This document shows positions 8,998 through 17,855 of a stretch of 64,000 bases of DNA, in pieces. This DNA is from Flavobacterium succinicans LMG 10402. Its GTDB lineage: Bacteria > Bacteroidota > Bacteroidia > Flavobacteriales > Flavobacteriaceae. The stretch is from NCBI RefSeq assembly GCF_000611675.1, contig NZ_JATV01000005.1:124001-188000 (forward strand), in the 5' to 3' direction. The position numbers and the translations under genes are program-made. Numbering within the stretch: position 1 is the stretch's first letter; the number at the start of each line of letters is the position of its first letter. Under the pieces are notes generated by a model. The model worked only from the letters and a program-made list of their open reading frames with translations, made no database searches and was not told the origin of the DNA.

Positions 8998-9756
8998 ATG
9001 AAAAATGAAAATAAAAAAAAACTAAACAGTGAATTTTCGTCCTTACATGGAAGCAAAGAAGCTTGTTCAGATAACCTTGAACATTACAGAAACATCGCTT
9101 CACAATATGCAGAAATTGAAAATGCTATCGCTATTTTGAGTGATTTAAATACCAATAGAAGCTATATGTATTTTGGAAAATTTGCTAAAGAGCTTAACAT
9201 AGAGCATTCAGATACATCTAGTCAAATAGATTCTATTTGGGAAGATCAGATATTAATATTACTACATCCTGATGACCTAAAAAAGAAATATCTTCACGAA
9301 TTACGTTTTTTTCATCATTTCACAAAACTGCCAAAAAAGATCCGTTTTGATCATTATCTTATTAGTAAAATAAGAATGCAAAATCATTTTAGAAACTATA
9401 TCCCTGTAGTGCATAGAATGTTTTACATAGCAGACACCAATAACAACACATTAAGATTTGCTTTGTGTTTGTACAACCCAATGGTTATTGATTTCTCCGG
9501 TAAATGCTACATAGTAAACTCTAAAAACGGTCAAAAAGTAGACCTCGATAGCAATAGCGATACAAACATCTTGACCAAAAGAGAAAAAGAAATACTTAAC
9601 TTGATCGACAAAGGAATGATGAGCAAATCCATTTCTGAATCGTTATGTATTAGCATCAACACAGTAAATAGACACCGACAAGAAATATTAAAAAAACTCC
9701 AAGTAAAAAACTCTATTGAAGCCTGTAGGATTGCTAAAGACTTACATTTAATGTAA
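8998..9756 (+). CDS. LuxR-type transcriptional regulator with N-terminal sensor region
   Basis: A 252-residue cytoplasmic regulator. The C-terminal 60 residues form a LuxR/GerE helix-turn-helix: LTKREKEILNLIDKGMMSKS, then ISESLCISINTVNRHRQEIL, with the typical TxxREKEIL entry and TVxxHR recognition-helix pattern. The N-terminal 190 residues contain no receiver aspartate pattern and resemble the PAS-like sensor region common in flavobacterial LuxR proteins. It diverges from the DUF1349 gene and ends in a strong terminator. The signal and targets are unknown; local regulation of the divergent gene is an inference. Confidence 0.85.
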   Translation: MKNENKKKLNSEFSSLHGSKEACSDNLEHYRNIASQYAEIENAIAILSDLNTNRSYMYFGKFAKELNIEHSDTSSQIDSIWEDQILILLHPDDLKKKYLHELRFFHHFTKLPKKIRFDHYLISKIRMQNHFRNYIPVVHRMFYIADTNNNTLRFALCLYNPMVIDFSGKCYIVNSKNGQKVDLDSNSDTNILTKREKEILNLIDKGMMSKSISESLCISINTVNRHRQEILKKLQVKNSIEACRIAKDLHLM

Positions 9757-9867
9757 GCTTTTTTGAAAACCAGATAGCGAATTTGCACAAAAAAAGTGAA
9801 CTGATGAAGTAAACCTTGCCCACAAAGTGCATCAACAACCTAAAACAAATAAGTTATATACCATTAA

Positions 9868-9907
9868 AACAGAAGTATTCTTAAAACTGATACTTCTGTT
9901 TTTTTTT
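9868..9907 (+). terminator. Terminator after the LuxR-type gene
   Basis: AACAGAAGTAT and ATACTTCTGTT form an 11-bp stem followed by a run of T. It lies between convergent genes and could also serve the acyl-CoA synthetase gene on the minus strand, where the run of T is weaker. Confidence 0.88.
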
Positions 9908-9929
9908 AATAAAAAAGAAACCTACCCTG

Positions 9930-11744
9930 CTATTCTTGATATAACGCTTCTATTTGATCTTTGAATTTATCCAAAACTAATCTTCGTTTTAACTTTAAAG
10001 TTTGAGTAAGAAATCCGTTTTCTACCGTGAAAGATATATCAGAAAATATAAATTTTTTCGGGATTTCATAACCACCGTATTTATTTTTCAAACTTTTTCT
10101 AATTTCAATACCAACAAATTCTTGAACGGAAGGTAAATGAATTAATTTATCCACTTCGGTTTTAATATTTAAAAACTCTGCTGTTTTGCGCAATGTAGCA
10201 TGATCTGGGACAACCACACAAATATTATAAGGCCTTCCATCACCATAAATCATTGCTGATTCGATATACGGTAATAAAACAATATCCTCCTCTAGTGCTG
10301 AAGGAAAAACATATTTACCATTTTCTAGCTTAAACTGCTCTTTTAGTCGGCCAGTAATATATAAAAATCCGTCAGCATCTAATTTTCCGCGGTCACCAGT
10401 CCTTAACCAACCATCTTCAGTAAATACTTCTTTGGTAGTTTCTGGCTTGTTATGATATCCAACCATTAGATTAGGTCCCGATACTTGTATTTCACCATCT
10501 TCACTGTTGTCATCCACCACTGTTTTGTCGATACGAATTTTAATAAACTCAAGAGCGCTACCAACACTTCCTTTGCGGTTTAATTCTGGACTATTCATCG
10601 TTATTGCGGGAGAGGTTTCACTCAAACCATAACAGTTGTATACCGAAATACCAATGTCAGCGAAAAAATTCGTTACTTCTTCATTCATTTGAGCACTTCC
10701 GGTAATACTGGCTACTAAATCACCTCCAAAACGTTCTTTAATTTTAGAAAAGACCAGTTTCGAACCCACCCAATACATCAATTTGGTCCCGATCGGTACA
10801 CGACCTTCGTTAATACGATAATCACGGGCCGCCTTTAAAGAATTTTGAAAAAGTTTAAGTTTAAATCCACCTTCATCTTTCATTTTTTGATGGATACCCG
10901 CGTAAATTTTATTAAAAACTCGAGGAACAGCAATCAAAAATGTAGGCTTCACTTTTACAAAATCATCCGCAAGCGTTTCCATACTCACCATAAACCCAAT
11001 AGAACCTCCAAAAAAGAGCCAATTATAAAGTTCTGCAGTTTGGCCATAACTATGTGCCCAAGGCAAAATAGACAAACTTACCGATTTATCACTAAGGTGA
11101 TTTGCATATCTTCTGAAACCAGCTCTAGCATTTGAAACCAAATTACCATGAGTTAACAAAACTCCTTTAGGCTCAGAAGTAGTGCCTGAGGTGTAAATTA
11201 AACAAGCAATCTCGCTAGAAGAAGGAATATACGACGAAATAAAATTAGTACGGCCTATTGCTTCCAAATGATTCATACTTTGATCACCAATGGTATCAAT
11301 AATATAAATATGTTCTAAAGCAATTGCACTTTCTTTTAAATTCTTAATTTGTTCATAGATACTAACGCTTGAAACCAGTAAAAACTTAACATTGGCATCC
11401 TTTATAATGTATTCCCAAGTACCGTAATTCTCACTTTCATACATAGGAACAAATCTTGCCCCTAAACCATAACTTGCAAAGGCAGCCACAGCCCAATCTG
11501 CGCGGTTACTACAAATAATCCCTACAGCATCGCCTTTTTGAATATTCAAATGCGCCAATCCACCCCTCAAATCATCAACACGCTTACCAATAGCACCGTA
11601 AGTAACCCAGTTAAACACTCCTGATTTTAAATCCTTTGTCCCAAAAAAAGAATTGCTGGTAAATTTATTGGTCGCTAATTCAAAAAGCTCGACAAGATTG
11701 TCAGGCTTTTCAAGTATCATATCATTATTATTGTTTTTCATCAC
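9930..11744 (-). CDS. Long-chain fatty acid--CoA ligase (AMP-forming)
   Basis: Activates a fatty acid through an acyl-adenylate to its CoA thioester. The 604-residue protein has the adenylate-forming P-loop YTSGTTSEPKG (184-194), the A5-like motif YNCYGLSETSPAITMN, the hinge motif TGDRGKLDADGFLYITGRLK and the conserved QFKLENGKYVFPSALE region of long-chain acyl-CoA synthetases. The N-terminal methionines at 1 and 2 are both possible starts. No signal peptide is visible; members act in the cytoplasm or at the inner membrane face. The gene stands alone, so its role (beta-oxidation, lipid recycling or a pigment/lipid pathway) cannot be set from context. Confidence 0.92.
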   Translation of the reverse strand: MMKNNNNDMILEKPDNLVELFELATNKFTSNSFFGTKDLKSGVFNWVTYGAIGKRVDDLRGGLAHLNIQKGDAVGIICSNRADWAVAAFASYGLGARFVPMYESENYGTWEYIIKDANVKFLLVSSVSIYEQIKNLKESAIALEHIYIIDTIGDQSMNHLEAIGRTNFISSYIPSSSEIACLIYTSGTTSEPKGVLLTHGNLVSNARAGFRRYANHLSDKSVSLSILPWAHSYGQTAELYNWLFFGGSIGFMVSMETLADDFVKVKPTFLIAVPRVFNKIYAGIHQKMKDEGGFKLKLFQNSLKAARDYRINEGRVPIGTKLMYWVGSKLVFSKIKERFGGDLVASITGSAQMNEEVTNFFADIGISVYNCYGLSETSPAITMNSPELNRKGSVGSALEFIKIRIDKTVVDDNSEDGEIQVSGPNLMVGYHNKPETTKEVFTEDGWLRTGDRGKLDADGFLYITGRLKEQFKLENGKYVFPSALEEDIVLLPYIESAMIYGDGRPYNICVVVPDHATLRKTAEFLNIKTEVDKLIHLPSVQEFVGIEIRKSLKNKYGGYEIPKKFIFSDISFTVENGFLTQTLKLKRRLVLDKFKDQIEALYQE

Positions 11745-12051
11745 TATAGTATTACAAAAACTACACCTACTACGATTATTGTAAACCTTCTAATAAAAAT
11801 GCAGTTCAATTTAAAGTCTGTAAAGGTAAGGCCATTTATTTTTTTCACTGTACTTAATTATAAATTTAAGCGTAAAACTTACCATTAGTAGCGACGATAT
11901 ATCAAAGTGCACGAAAGTAGTGAACCGAAGAAATAATCCTTACCTGACAAAGACGCATGACTTTATTTTTTTTGATAATTCTTGAAAAACGAAAATGCGA
12001 TATAAGTCTCAACTCGCCACTTTTTACTATAACTTCCTTTAGAATAATTGT

Positions 12052-12198
12052 CTTTTCAAAAGGGATAAAAAACTACAAAGTAACCGTTGGCCGTTTTTTT
12101 TAGTTTTTTGGATTTACTTAAAATAGACACTTAGGAATTGACAAACGAATCTCATTTTTTTGTAATACACTCACGGAAAAAGTAAGAACACTTTTAGT
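12052..12198 (+). repeat. Diverged intergenic repeat, copy 1 of 2
   Basis: Begins CTTTTCAAAAGGGATAAAAA and ends near AACACTTTTAGT. The copy at 14071 shares the first 24 bases almost exactly, then AACCGTTG, then a TTTT-g-AATAC...ACTTTTAGT end, with the middle eroded. The similarity is clear at both ends and weak in the centre. Confidence 0.5.
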
Positions 12199-12267
12199 CG
12201 TTTTCGTATTCAAGAACAGCATCAATGAATACGAAGTCTTGAGTCTTCTTGGAGCAGGCCATTTTCT

Positions 12268-12351
12268 GCACACCACACGAGCCGTCCCGCTGTACGCTAT
12301 ATCTTGCTGTGCGAACCCCGCACAGCAAGGATGCCGCTCCCATCGGGGCTA
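12268..12351 (-). repeat. Intergenic repeat family 1, copy A
   Basis: On the minus strand: TAGCCCCGATGGGAGCGGC, ATCC, a hairpin with arms TTGCTGTGCG and CGCACAGCAA around GGGTT, then GATATAGCGTACAGCGGGAC. It shares with copy B (20776) an extra 3' flank containing CTCGTGwGGTG and the same GGGTT loop. It lies between divergent genes. Confidence 0.85.
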
Positions 12352-12552
12352 GACTAGAACGTTTGGTTTTCATAAGTAATAAACAATCGAAACCCAATAA
12401 CAATCATCATAATAAAGACTTCAGAACTTACCATTCTGAAGGCTTTTTAATTTAAACAACATTCAAAACAATCACAAAAAAAACCTCATTTACAATAACT
12501 TAGCAATTCAAAGCAATGATTTTGTACCTTTACTTTTCTAAAAAAGTAATGT

Positions 12553-13386
12553 ATGGCCTTATTAGAATTACAGCCCTCCGTTGCCTTGCAAGAATTCATT
12601 CGGGTTTATCGAATTGTACATTTTGTATTTGATTCTAAGGCAACGCTTCCTTTTAAGGCTTATCCTCCAAGAGCCGAACACTGTTTGAGCTTTTATCCCA
12701 AGGACACCGAAACCGTTTCTTATACCAAGAGCGCTACAAAGATTAGTAATTTGAAGAGCGTACTTATGGGGCAACAAAGTGAAATTACGAATCGTTACGT
12801 GGGAAATGATTTTTTGGTGTTCCAAATCGTTTTTCGTCCTGGAGCTTTATATAGAATCACTGGCATTCCATCTTATGAGCTTACCAATTCCTATATTGAT
12901 GCAGAAACTGTCTTTCAAAAAGAAATAAAGAACATCAACGAACAATTGCATCAAGCCAAAGATTACATTCAGATGAAAACTGTTATCGAATCTTTTTTAT
13001 GGCGTCAAGTCCAACACCAAAAAAAAGAGGCGCATCGATTGGATAGGGTTTGCAATACCTTACTGAGCACTACTCAAAATTTTAGTATCGATTCACAAGC
13101 GCAAGCTGCTTGTTTGAGTCCACGTCAATTTGAACGAAAGTTTGTAGAACGTATGGGAGTTTCTCCAAAATATTTTAGTAAAATCATTCGATTTGAAAGC
13201 ACTTTCCGAATGAAAAACAAATATCCACACTACGATTGGCTAACCATAGCCATACAATGTGGATACTATGATTACCAACATTTAGCTAAAGATTACAAAG
13301 AGTTGACCCACCTCACCCCTGCTGCATTTCATTTATTGGATTTGAATTCTCCTGAGCGGAAATTTGGTGAAGCGGATACCTATTAA
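12553..13386 (+). CDS. AraC-family transcriptional regulator
   Basis: A 277-residue DNA-binding protein. The C-terminal third carries two AraC-type helix-turn-helix units: FSIDSQAQAACLSPRQFERK followed by FVERMGVSPKYFSKIIRFES, and WLTIAIQCGYYDYQHLAKDY with the usual GYYDYQH and F/Y motif. The N-terminal region (LQPSVALQEFIRVYRIVHFV, then PPRAEHCLSFYPKD) resembles the DUF6597-type sensor domain that precedes AraC domains in Bacteroidota. The next gene, a Tat-exported cupin, starts 71 bp downstream on the same strand, so the two may form a unit. The inducer is unknown. Confidence 0.88.
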   Translation: MALLELQPSVALQEFIRVYRIVHFVFDSKATLPFKAYPPRAEHCLSFYPKDTETVSYTKSATKISNLKSVLMGQQSEITNRYVGNDFLVFQIVFRPGALYRITGIPSYELTNSYIDAETVFQKEIKNINEQLHQAKDYIQMKTVIESFLWRQVQHQKKEAHRLDRVCNTLLSTTQNFSIDSQAQAACLSPRQFERKFVERMGVSPKYFSKIIRFESTFRMKNKYPHYDWLTIAIQCGYYDYQHLAKDYKELTHLTPAAFHLLDLNSPERKFGEADTY

Positions 13387-13457
13387 AATGTCGTTTTTTT
13401 ACCATTTATTGCTAAAATTTCATAGCAAATTTGTACTGTAACCAACAACAAAAGACT

Positions 13458-13967
13458 ATGAAACGAAGAAATTTTATTACCGCATCAGCCGCTACCCTTC
13501 CATTATTGGCTTTAGGACACGAGTTGCCTACTCCTTCCACAAGAACCACAAAAGGCTTTGTTGTAAAAGCCAACCAAAGTAGATTTGAAGAAAAAACCCT
13601 CATCAACGGCACTAGTCCCAATAATATCAAAATTGCCTCCAAAGATACCGATGGTGCGCTTAGTGTATTTGAGTACATTGGAAATGAAAAAGGTGGACCT
13701 CCCTTGCATATTCATCCTAATCAAGATGAGATTTTCTTTATTGTAAGTGGTCACTATCTCTTTCAAGTAGGGTCGGAACGCTATCAACTACAAACCGGAG
13801 ATACTATTTTCTTGCCGCGAAATGTTCCTCATTCCTTCTCCCAAATATCTTCCACGGGGAAAATGATTTTCTTTTTTCAACCCTCAGGAAAAATGGAGGA
13901 TTTCTTTAGAACAATTGGCAACCTCACAACGCCTCCAAAACCAGAAATAGCCGCTAAAATCTTTTAG
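13458..13967 (+). CDS. Tat-exported cupin domain protein
   Basis: A 169-residue protein starting at ATG 13458 (MKRRNFITASAATLPLLALG); a longer frame upstream lacks a better start and would bury the export signal. KRRNFIT followed by a hydrophobic stretch is a twin-arginine signal. Both cupin motifs are present: GPPLHIHPNQDEIFFIVSG, with metal-binding His, His and Glu, and GDTIFLPRNVPHSFSQ with the third histidine. Single-domain cupins of this kind include dioxygenases and isomerases; the substrate cannot be read from sequence. Tat export suggests folding with its metal in the cytoplasm before secretion. It follows the AraC-type gene by 71 bp. Confidence 0.87.
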   Translation: MKRRNFITASAATLPLLALGHELPTPSTRTTKGFVVKANQSRFEEKTLINGTSPNNIKIASKDTDGALSVFEYIGNEKGGPPLHIHPNQDEIFFIVSGHYLFQVGSERYQLQTGDTIFLPRNVPHSFSQISSTGKMIFFFQPSGKMEDFFRTIGNLTTPPKPEIAAKIF

Positions 13968-14357
13968 GAGCATAATATGAAGATTATGGGACCTCCATTG
14001 GCGTATTGATGGAAAAATAAGCAAATTACTAAGGTGTTATAAAACATACACTAATCTAACTTATGTTTTGCTTTTCAAAAGGGATAAAAAAACTAAAAAC
14101 AACCGTTGTTACATTACCTATGATAATCAAACTCAGCTTATAAGCAAACCTCTATATTTTGGAATACCTCAACTGAAAAATTTAGGAGACTTTTAGTATG
14201 TTTACAGCTCCAATATAGCATAAAAAATGTGCAAAGTTAGATCACTTTGTGCAGTTTAGGTAATAGTAATCAAGAAGAAGAATATTATTAAAAAACTTCG
14301 CAAATTCTATTCTTTACGGAGTTGGTTATATTCAAATTAAAAGTAGTGATGCTGTAT
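13968..14357. other. 390-bp gene-free stretch
   Basis: Between the cupin gene and the end of the M61 peptidase gene (convergent). Besides the diverged repeat at 14071-14197 I see nothing in it. Confidence 0.55.
14071..14197 (+). repeat. Diverged intergenic repeat, copy 2 of 2
   Basis: Begins CTTTTCAAAAGGGATAAAAA, like the copy at 12052, and ends GGAGACTTTTAGT. It is about 20 bp shorter in the middle. Same orientation as copy 1, 2 kb apart, with the AraC and cupin genes between the two. Confidence 0.5.
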
Positions 14358-16208
14358 TTAATTATACAACCATTGGTCTTTTAATTTAGCTTTTGATGCA
14401 TCAGTAAATTCAATTTTATTTCCATCTACTTGATTCAGTTTTACTTTTCCTTTCAAGTCAATTGTTTTTCCTTTTCGAATGACTTTGGCTGTGTAGTCGT
14501 CACCATCTTTTAGATTAAAAGCCAAAATAGAAGCTAATTTACCACTATCAGGACCTTCAGGTTTTATGCCTCGTAAATCAACAATTTCATCATTATCTTG
14601 AAATCCTACGGCTTTTAAAAATTCATTTTTGCCATCTAAAGTAGTTATAAACACTTTGTTTGTTTTGGAGTCCACTTTAAAATAAGTAGTGGTTCCCAAT
14701 GAAAAAGCCATTTGAACTGGTACCTTCACTTTTTTCAAAGAAACGCCCACCTTTGCTAAATAAGAGCCATAATCTATGGGTTTATTTTGAACTACATGAT
14801 TTTGAAGAAATACGCCCACTTCTGGATAGGTTAATTTTGTAAAAATCGGAATCAATTCCTCGTCCTTAAACGCTTTTTCTGCTCCGTAAAGTTTTGACAA
14901 CTCTCCCATTACACTCAAAATACCTCTTTTCCCATTGCTTTTTTCTCTGATAATAATATCCAAACACATCGCAGCCAGTGTGCCTTTGTTATAGAAATTC
15001 CCAAACTGTTTGTTGACTACAGGGTCGACTACGTTCTTGCTTACTTCAGTTAATGACATGGTATCACTATACAAAGTAGAAGCAAAATTTATCTTATCTG
15101 CTATTACATCGTAGAGCGCTTGTTCGTTTGCCATACGTTTATTGGTTTTGAATAACACCGAAAAATATTCCGTAAAACCTTCATACATCCACAAATGTTC
15201 CGACATTTTCGGAGTATTAAAATCGAAAAACTGAATCTCTTTCGAATGCACGTTTAAAGGGGTAAGGGTATGAAAGAACTCATGCGAAATGGTATGCTCC
15301 AATCCTGTGGCTTGCATGTCGTCTTCAAATGTACCTGTCGTGGAACTGTTGTGTTCTAGGGCACCTGTACCTTGGGCATCATCTTCTGTTCTTGCAGTGA
15401 GATACACCAAAACCGCATATCTTTTTGTGGTATTAATCGCTCCTAAAAATTCCTTTTGAGCTATCATTGTTTTTTGCAAAGCTGGCATTAGGAATTTTGA
15501 AGTCACCTTTGTATTTCTGGGTGAATACACGTGGAGCACGACCTCCATATCATCAATTGTAAAGGTTGAAATATCAGGTTTGGCGTACATAATGGGACTA
15601 TCGATTAATGTTGCATACCGAGTCGTTTTAAAAACATCTTTGGTGTCACTCGTATCCTCATCTACCATAGCAGTTGTTCCAGTTAAATCTTTGGGATGTT
15701 CAATAGTCAACACAAAAGGTTTCTCTTGTTGATTTTCAAAATAGCCTACAAATCCTCCTAGATTCAAATAGAAATTTTGACCTTTTAGAATATTGGTTCC
15801 TGCTGGCGAAAAGGCTACGGTTTCATTTTTACTCATTTGAACTACTTCTTGGTCAAAAGTGTCATTTACTAAATATTCAACGTGGTCTAATTTTTTAGCA
15901 TCGGTAATCACCCACGTATTGACATCTTTTTTAGTTACGGGAAGCGTCTTTCCGTCTTTGTCAAGAGCTTTGAAATCTTCAATATACCTTCCATAATCTT
16001 GCAAAGCATAAGTGCCTGGAATAATTTTTGGCACCTGAAAAGTAATCGTTGAAGCATCAAAAGCAGCAGGCTTAACCACGACTTTTACTTTGTCATTTGA
16101 AACATTCACTAAATCCAAAGTAGCACTCACTTCATTCGTTGGTGTCGATGTGGAGCAACTCCAGAGCATTACTTGAGAAAGGAAAAGCAGTATTACTAGT
16201 TTTTTCAT
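14358..16208 (-). CDS. M61 family metallopeptidase lipoprotein with PDZ domain (paralog 2)
   Basis: Zinc aminopeptidase-like protein of the M61 (glycyl aminopeptidase) family, 616 residues. The signal ends in the lipobox-like WSC at residue 18, so it should be a lipoprotein of the outer membrane or periplasm. The zinc site HEFFH is at 309-313, with the third ligand Glu343 in LWMYEGFTEYF. A PDZ-like domain follows near 520-600 (FLKAVGFQDNDEIVDLRGI). An N-terminal beta domain typical of M61 covers roughly 25-200. It is the last gene of a four-gene minus-strand operon; the first gene (17856-19718) is a close paralog. M61 enzymes prefer peptides with N-terminal Gly or acidic residues, but the target here is unknown. 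Confidence 0.93.
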   Translation of the reverse strand: MKKLVILLFLSQVMLWSCSTSTPTNEVSATLDLVNVSNDKVKVVVKPAAFDASTITFQVPKIIPGTYALQDYGRYIEDFKALDKDGKTLPVTKKDVNTWVITDAKKLDHVEYLVNDTFDQEVVQMSKNETVAFSPAGTNILKGQNFYLNLGGFVGYFENQQEKPFVLTIEHPKDLTGTTAMVDEDTSDTKDVFKTTRYATLIDSPIMYAKPDISTFTIDDMEVVLHVYSPRNTKVTSKFLMPALQKTMIAQKEFLGAINTTKRYAVLVYLTARTEDDAQGTGALEHNSSTTGTFEDDMQATGLEHTISHEFFHTLTPLNVHSKEIQFFDFNTPKMSEHLWMYEGFTEYFSVLFKTNKRMANEQALYDVIADKINFASTLYSDTMSLTEVSKNVVDPVVNKQFGNFYNKGTLAAMCLDIIIREKSNGKRGILSVMGELSKLYGAEKAFKDEELIPIFTKLTYPEVGVFLQNHVVQNKPIDYGSYLAKVGVSLKKVKVPVQMAFSLGTTTYFKVDSKTNKVFITTLDGKNEFLKAVGFQDNDEIVDLRGIKPEGPDSGKLASILAFNLKDGDDYTAKVIRKGKTIDLKGKVKLNQVDGNKIEFTDASKAKLKDQWLYN

Positions 16209-16273
16209 AGTTTCTTGGTTTAAAGTTTAAAAAAATAAGAAGTATCAAAATAGGTGAAAGCTGCACTTCTTAT

Positions 16274-17062
16274 TTAATAATTCAATTTTTGAGAGACCAA
16301 ATAGTCTTCAGAAGCTTTTTTTCTGGTTAGTAGATACAATCCATACATTCCAAACGCTATAGGTGAAGCAATTAGAATTAATTCAAGACATAAATTGAGA
16401 ATGATATTTTCCTCCACTTTAATCAACTTTAACGTATCGGATAAAAGAAAAACAACAAAATCCCAAATAGCATGCAATAGGATAGCAAAAAAAATGGTTA
16501 GATTTTTTACTCTATAGGCAAGGAACAATATGCCTGTACACATTGCCATAAAAGCCTGCAAAAACCCTTCTCCCAATTTGCCTGTTGTCAATGCATTTAA
16601 AATATGAATTGAACCAAAAATAACAACAACCGCGAAAGCCGCTTTTCGGAAACCCCAAGATTTAGTAAACGCACTTAAGAGTATCCCTCGAAACATCAAC
16701 TCTTCGGATATTCCCACAAGCAGGCAATTTCCAAAAGTCCACGCTATGCCGTTGCCTTTTATTACATCAAAATGATAGCATAAAAAAGCAATCACTATTA
16801 GAATTATAACAATCTGAAAATATAAAATTTGAAGATTTTGACTGTTTTTTAAAACCAGCCCAGTAATTTTTAGGTTACCAGATAGGATGGTGACTAAAAA
16901 TATAAACAAAGCCGCTCCTGCAATAGAATAAGAAAGTCCATTACCAAGGCCTTCTCCTAGCTCTTTTGTTTTACCATTCAAAGCATAAACATTAGGACCT
17001 AAGGTGATAGCTGTCCATAGTAGTAAGATTATAATAGCGCTGTAGGCATTGAAATATTTCAT
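16274..17062 (-). CDS. CPBP family intramembrane metalloprotease
   Basis: A 262-residue protein with about seven or eight hydrophobic segments. The CPBP (ABI) signature EELMFRG appears near residue 120, giving the EExxxR motif, and a later FAILLHAIWDFVVF segment supplies the His-containing second motif. Relatives process membrane-bound substrates such as prenylated peptides or bacteriocin precursors; some are immunity proteins. It lies inside the M61 operon, 38 bp after the gene upstream (17101-17793) and 65 bp before the second M61 gene. That position suggests a shared extracytoplasmic role, not tested here. Confidence 0.87.
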   Translation of the reverse strand: MKYFNAYSAIIILLLWTAITLGPNVYALNGKTKELGEGLGNGLSYSIAGAALFIFLVTILSGNLKITGLVLKNSQNLQILYFQIVIILIVIAFLCYHFDVIKGNGIAWTFGNCLLVGISEELMFRGILLSAFTKSWGFRKAAFAVVVIFGSIHILNALTTGKLGEGFLQAFMAMCTGILFLAYRVKNLTIFFAILLHAIWDFVVFLLSDTLKLIKVEENIILNLCLELILIASPIAFGMYGLYLLTRKKASEDYLVSQKLNY

Positions 17063-17100
17063 TTATCCAACTTTAAAAATTAGGTTATACTGATTTATGA

Positions 17101-17793
17101 TTATTTTGAAAACTTAGTAAGCTCCACTACTTTTTCAAGTCGCTCTTTTTTATCATACTCCTCAGATTTAACAATTCCAACCCCTTTAGCCATCCACACT
17201 TTATATTTTTTTGTTTTATTGAACAAAATGGATGTATCCTCTGTGTAAGTGATAACAATACAGTCAAAAGTTCCAGCTTCCAGGGTAATCTTTTCTTCCG
17301 CTACAACCTTTCGGTCATAAATTTTGACGCCACTATCCAAACTAATTTCTCCTTTCACGCTGATGCTAATTGTTGCTTCTGGCAAAGTTTGCCCAACTTT
17401 CATCGTATTAGGAAAAACAGGATTATTACCCGAAACACTTGATTGACTGAATTGTGTACTCTTTTTTAAACTCGCTTCGACAGATTTTAGCATGTTTATC
17501 GCAGTCTCTGCTCCATCACATACTAGTTCATAAGAGGATTCGGTTGTTTTGTTTTTTTTCAAATCTGTAACTTGTGTTTTAACAACCGCTATACTTTTTC
17601 CTCCTTCTTGTCTGTTTTCAATAACTTCGAGTAGGGACTTACCTGTTACATTGTTTTTGTTATCCAAAACTTTCATCTCCATTACAGTTCCTTTTTTGGT
17701 AGCGTAATATCCTTCGCAGTTCAACGAATAAAAGGAAAAACTAAGCAATACACAGAGGAAAAGAATGCAAGTGTTTTTGACAGTTGCTTTCAT
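17101..17793 (-). CDS. Secreted protein, TapB/DUF3108-like, function unknown
   Basis: A 230-residue protein with an N-terminal signal peptide (hydrophobic at residues 9-22, KATVKNTCILFLCVLLSFSF). The mature part is beta-rich: YYATKKGTVMEMKVLDNKN, VIENRQEGGKSIAVVKTQV, FDCIVITYTEDTS and YKVWMAKGVGIVKSEEYDKK. The ending, AGTFDCIVITY then a VWMAKGVGIVKSE strand, is what I associate with DUF3108/TapB-like periplasmic proteins. No catalytic residues are apparent. It sits between an M61 peptidase and a CPBP protease in one operon, so a chaperone, substrate or inhibitor role is possible. Confidence 0.75.
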   Translation of the reverse strand: MKATVKNTCILFLCVLLSFSFYSLNCEGYYATKKGTVMEMKVLDNKNNVTGKSLLEVIENRQEGGKSIAVVKTQVTDLKKNKTTESSYELVCDGAETAINMLKSVEASLKKSTQFSQSSVSGNNPVFPNTMKVGQTLPEATISISVKGEISLDSGVKIYDRKVVAEEKITLEAGTFDCIVITYTEDTSILFNKTKKYKVWMAKGVGIVKSEEYDKKERLEKVVELTKFSK

Positions 17794-17855
17794 CTTTTAT
17801 TTTTTACCTATTTCACGTTTAATCGGAAATCTTTAGATTTTGTTAGCGTAAACGA

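Larger units (their letters stand above)
11745..12552. other. 808-bp gene-free stretch with two kinds of repeat
   Basis: Between two divergently transcribed genes. It holds a diverged repeat (12052-12198, second copy at 14071-14197) and one copy of intergenic repeat family 1 (12268-12351). Just before the latter, TTCGTATTC (12203-12211) and GAATACGAA (12227-12235) could pair. No convincing gene. Confidence 0.6.

Noticed and set aside
12194..12403. A 69-codon minus-strand frame and a 68-codon plus-strand frame in the same region
   Set aside because: Both lie across repeat copy A, and their sequences follow the palindrome, so they are frames of the repeat and not genes.
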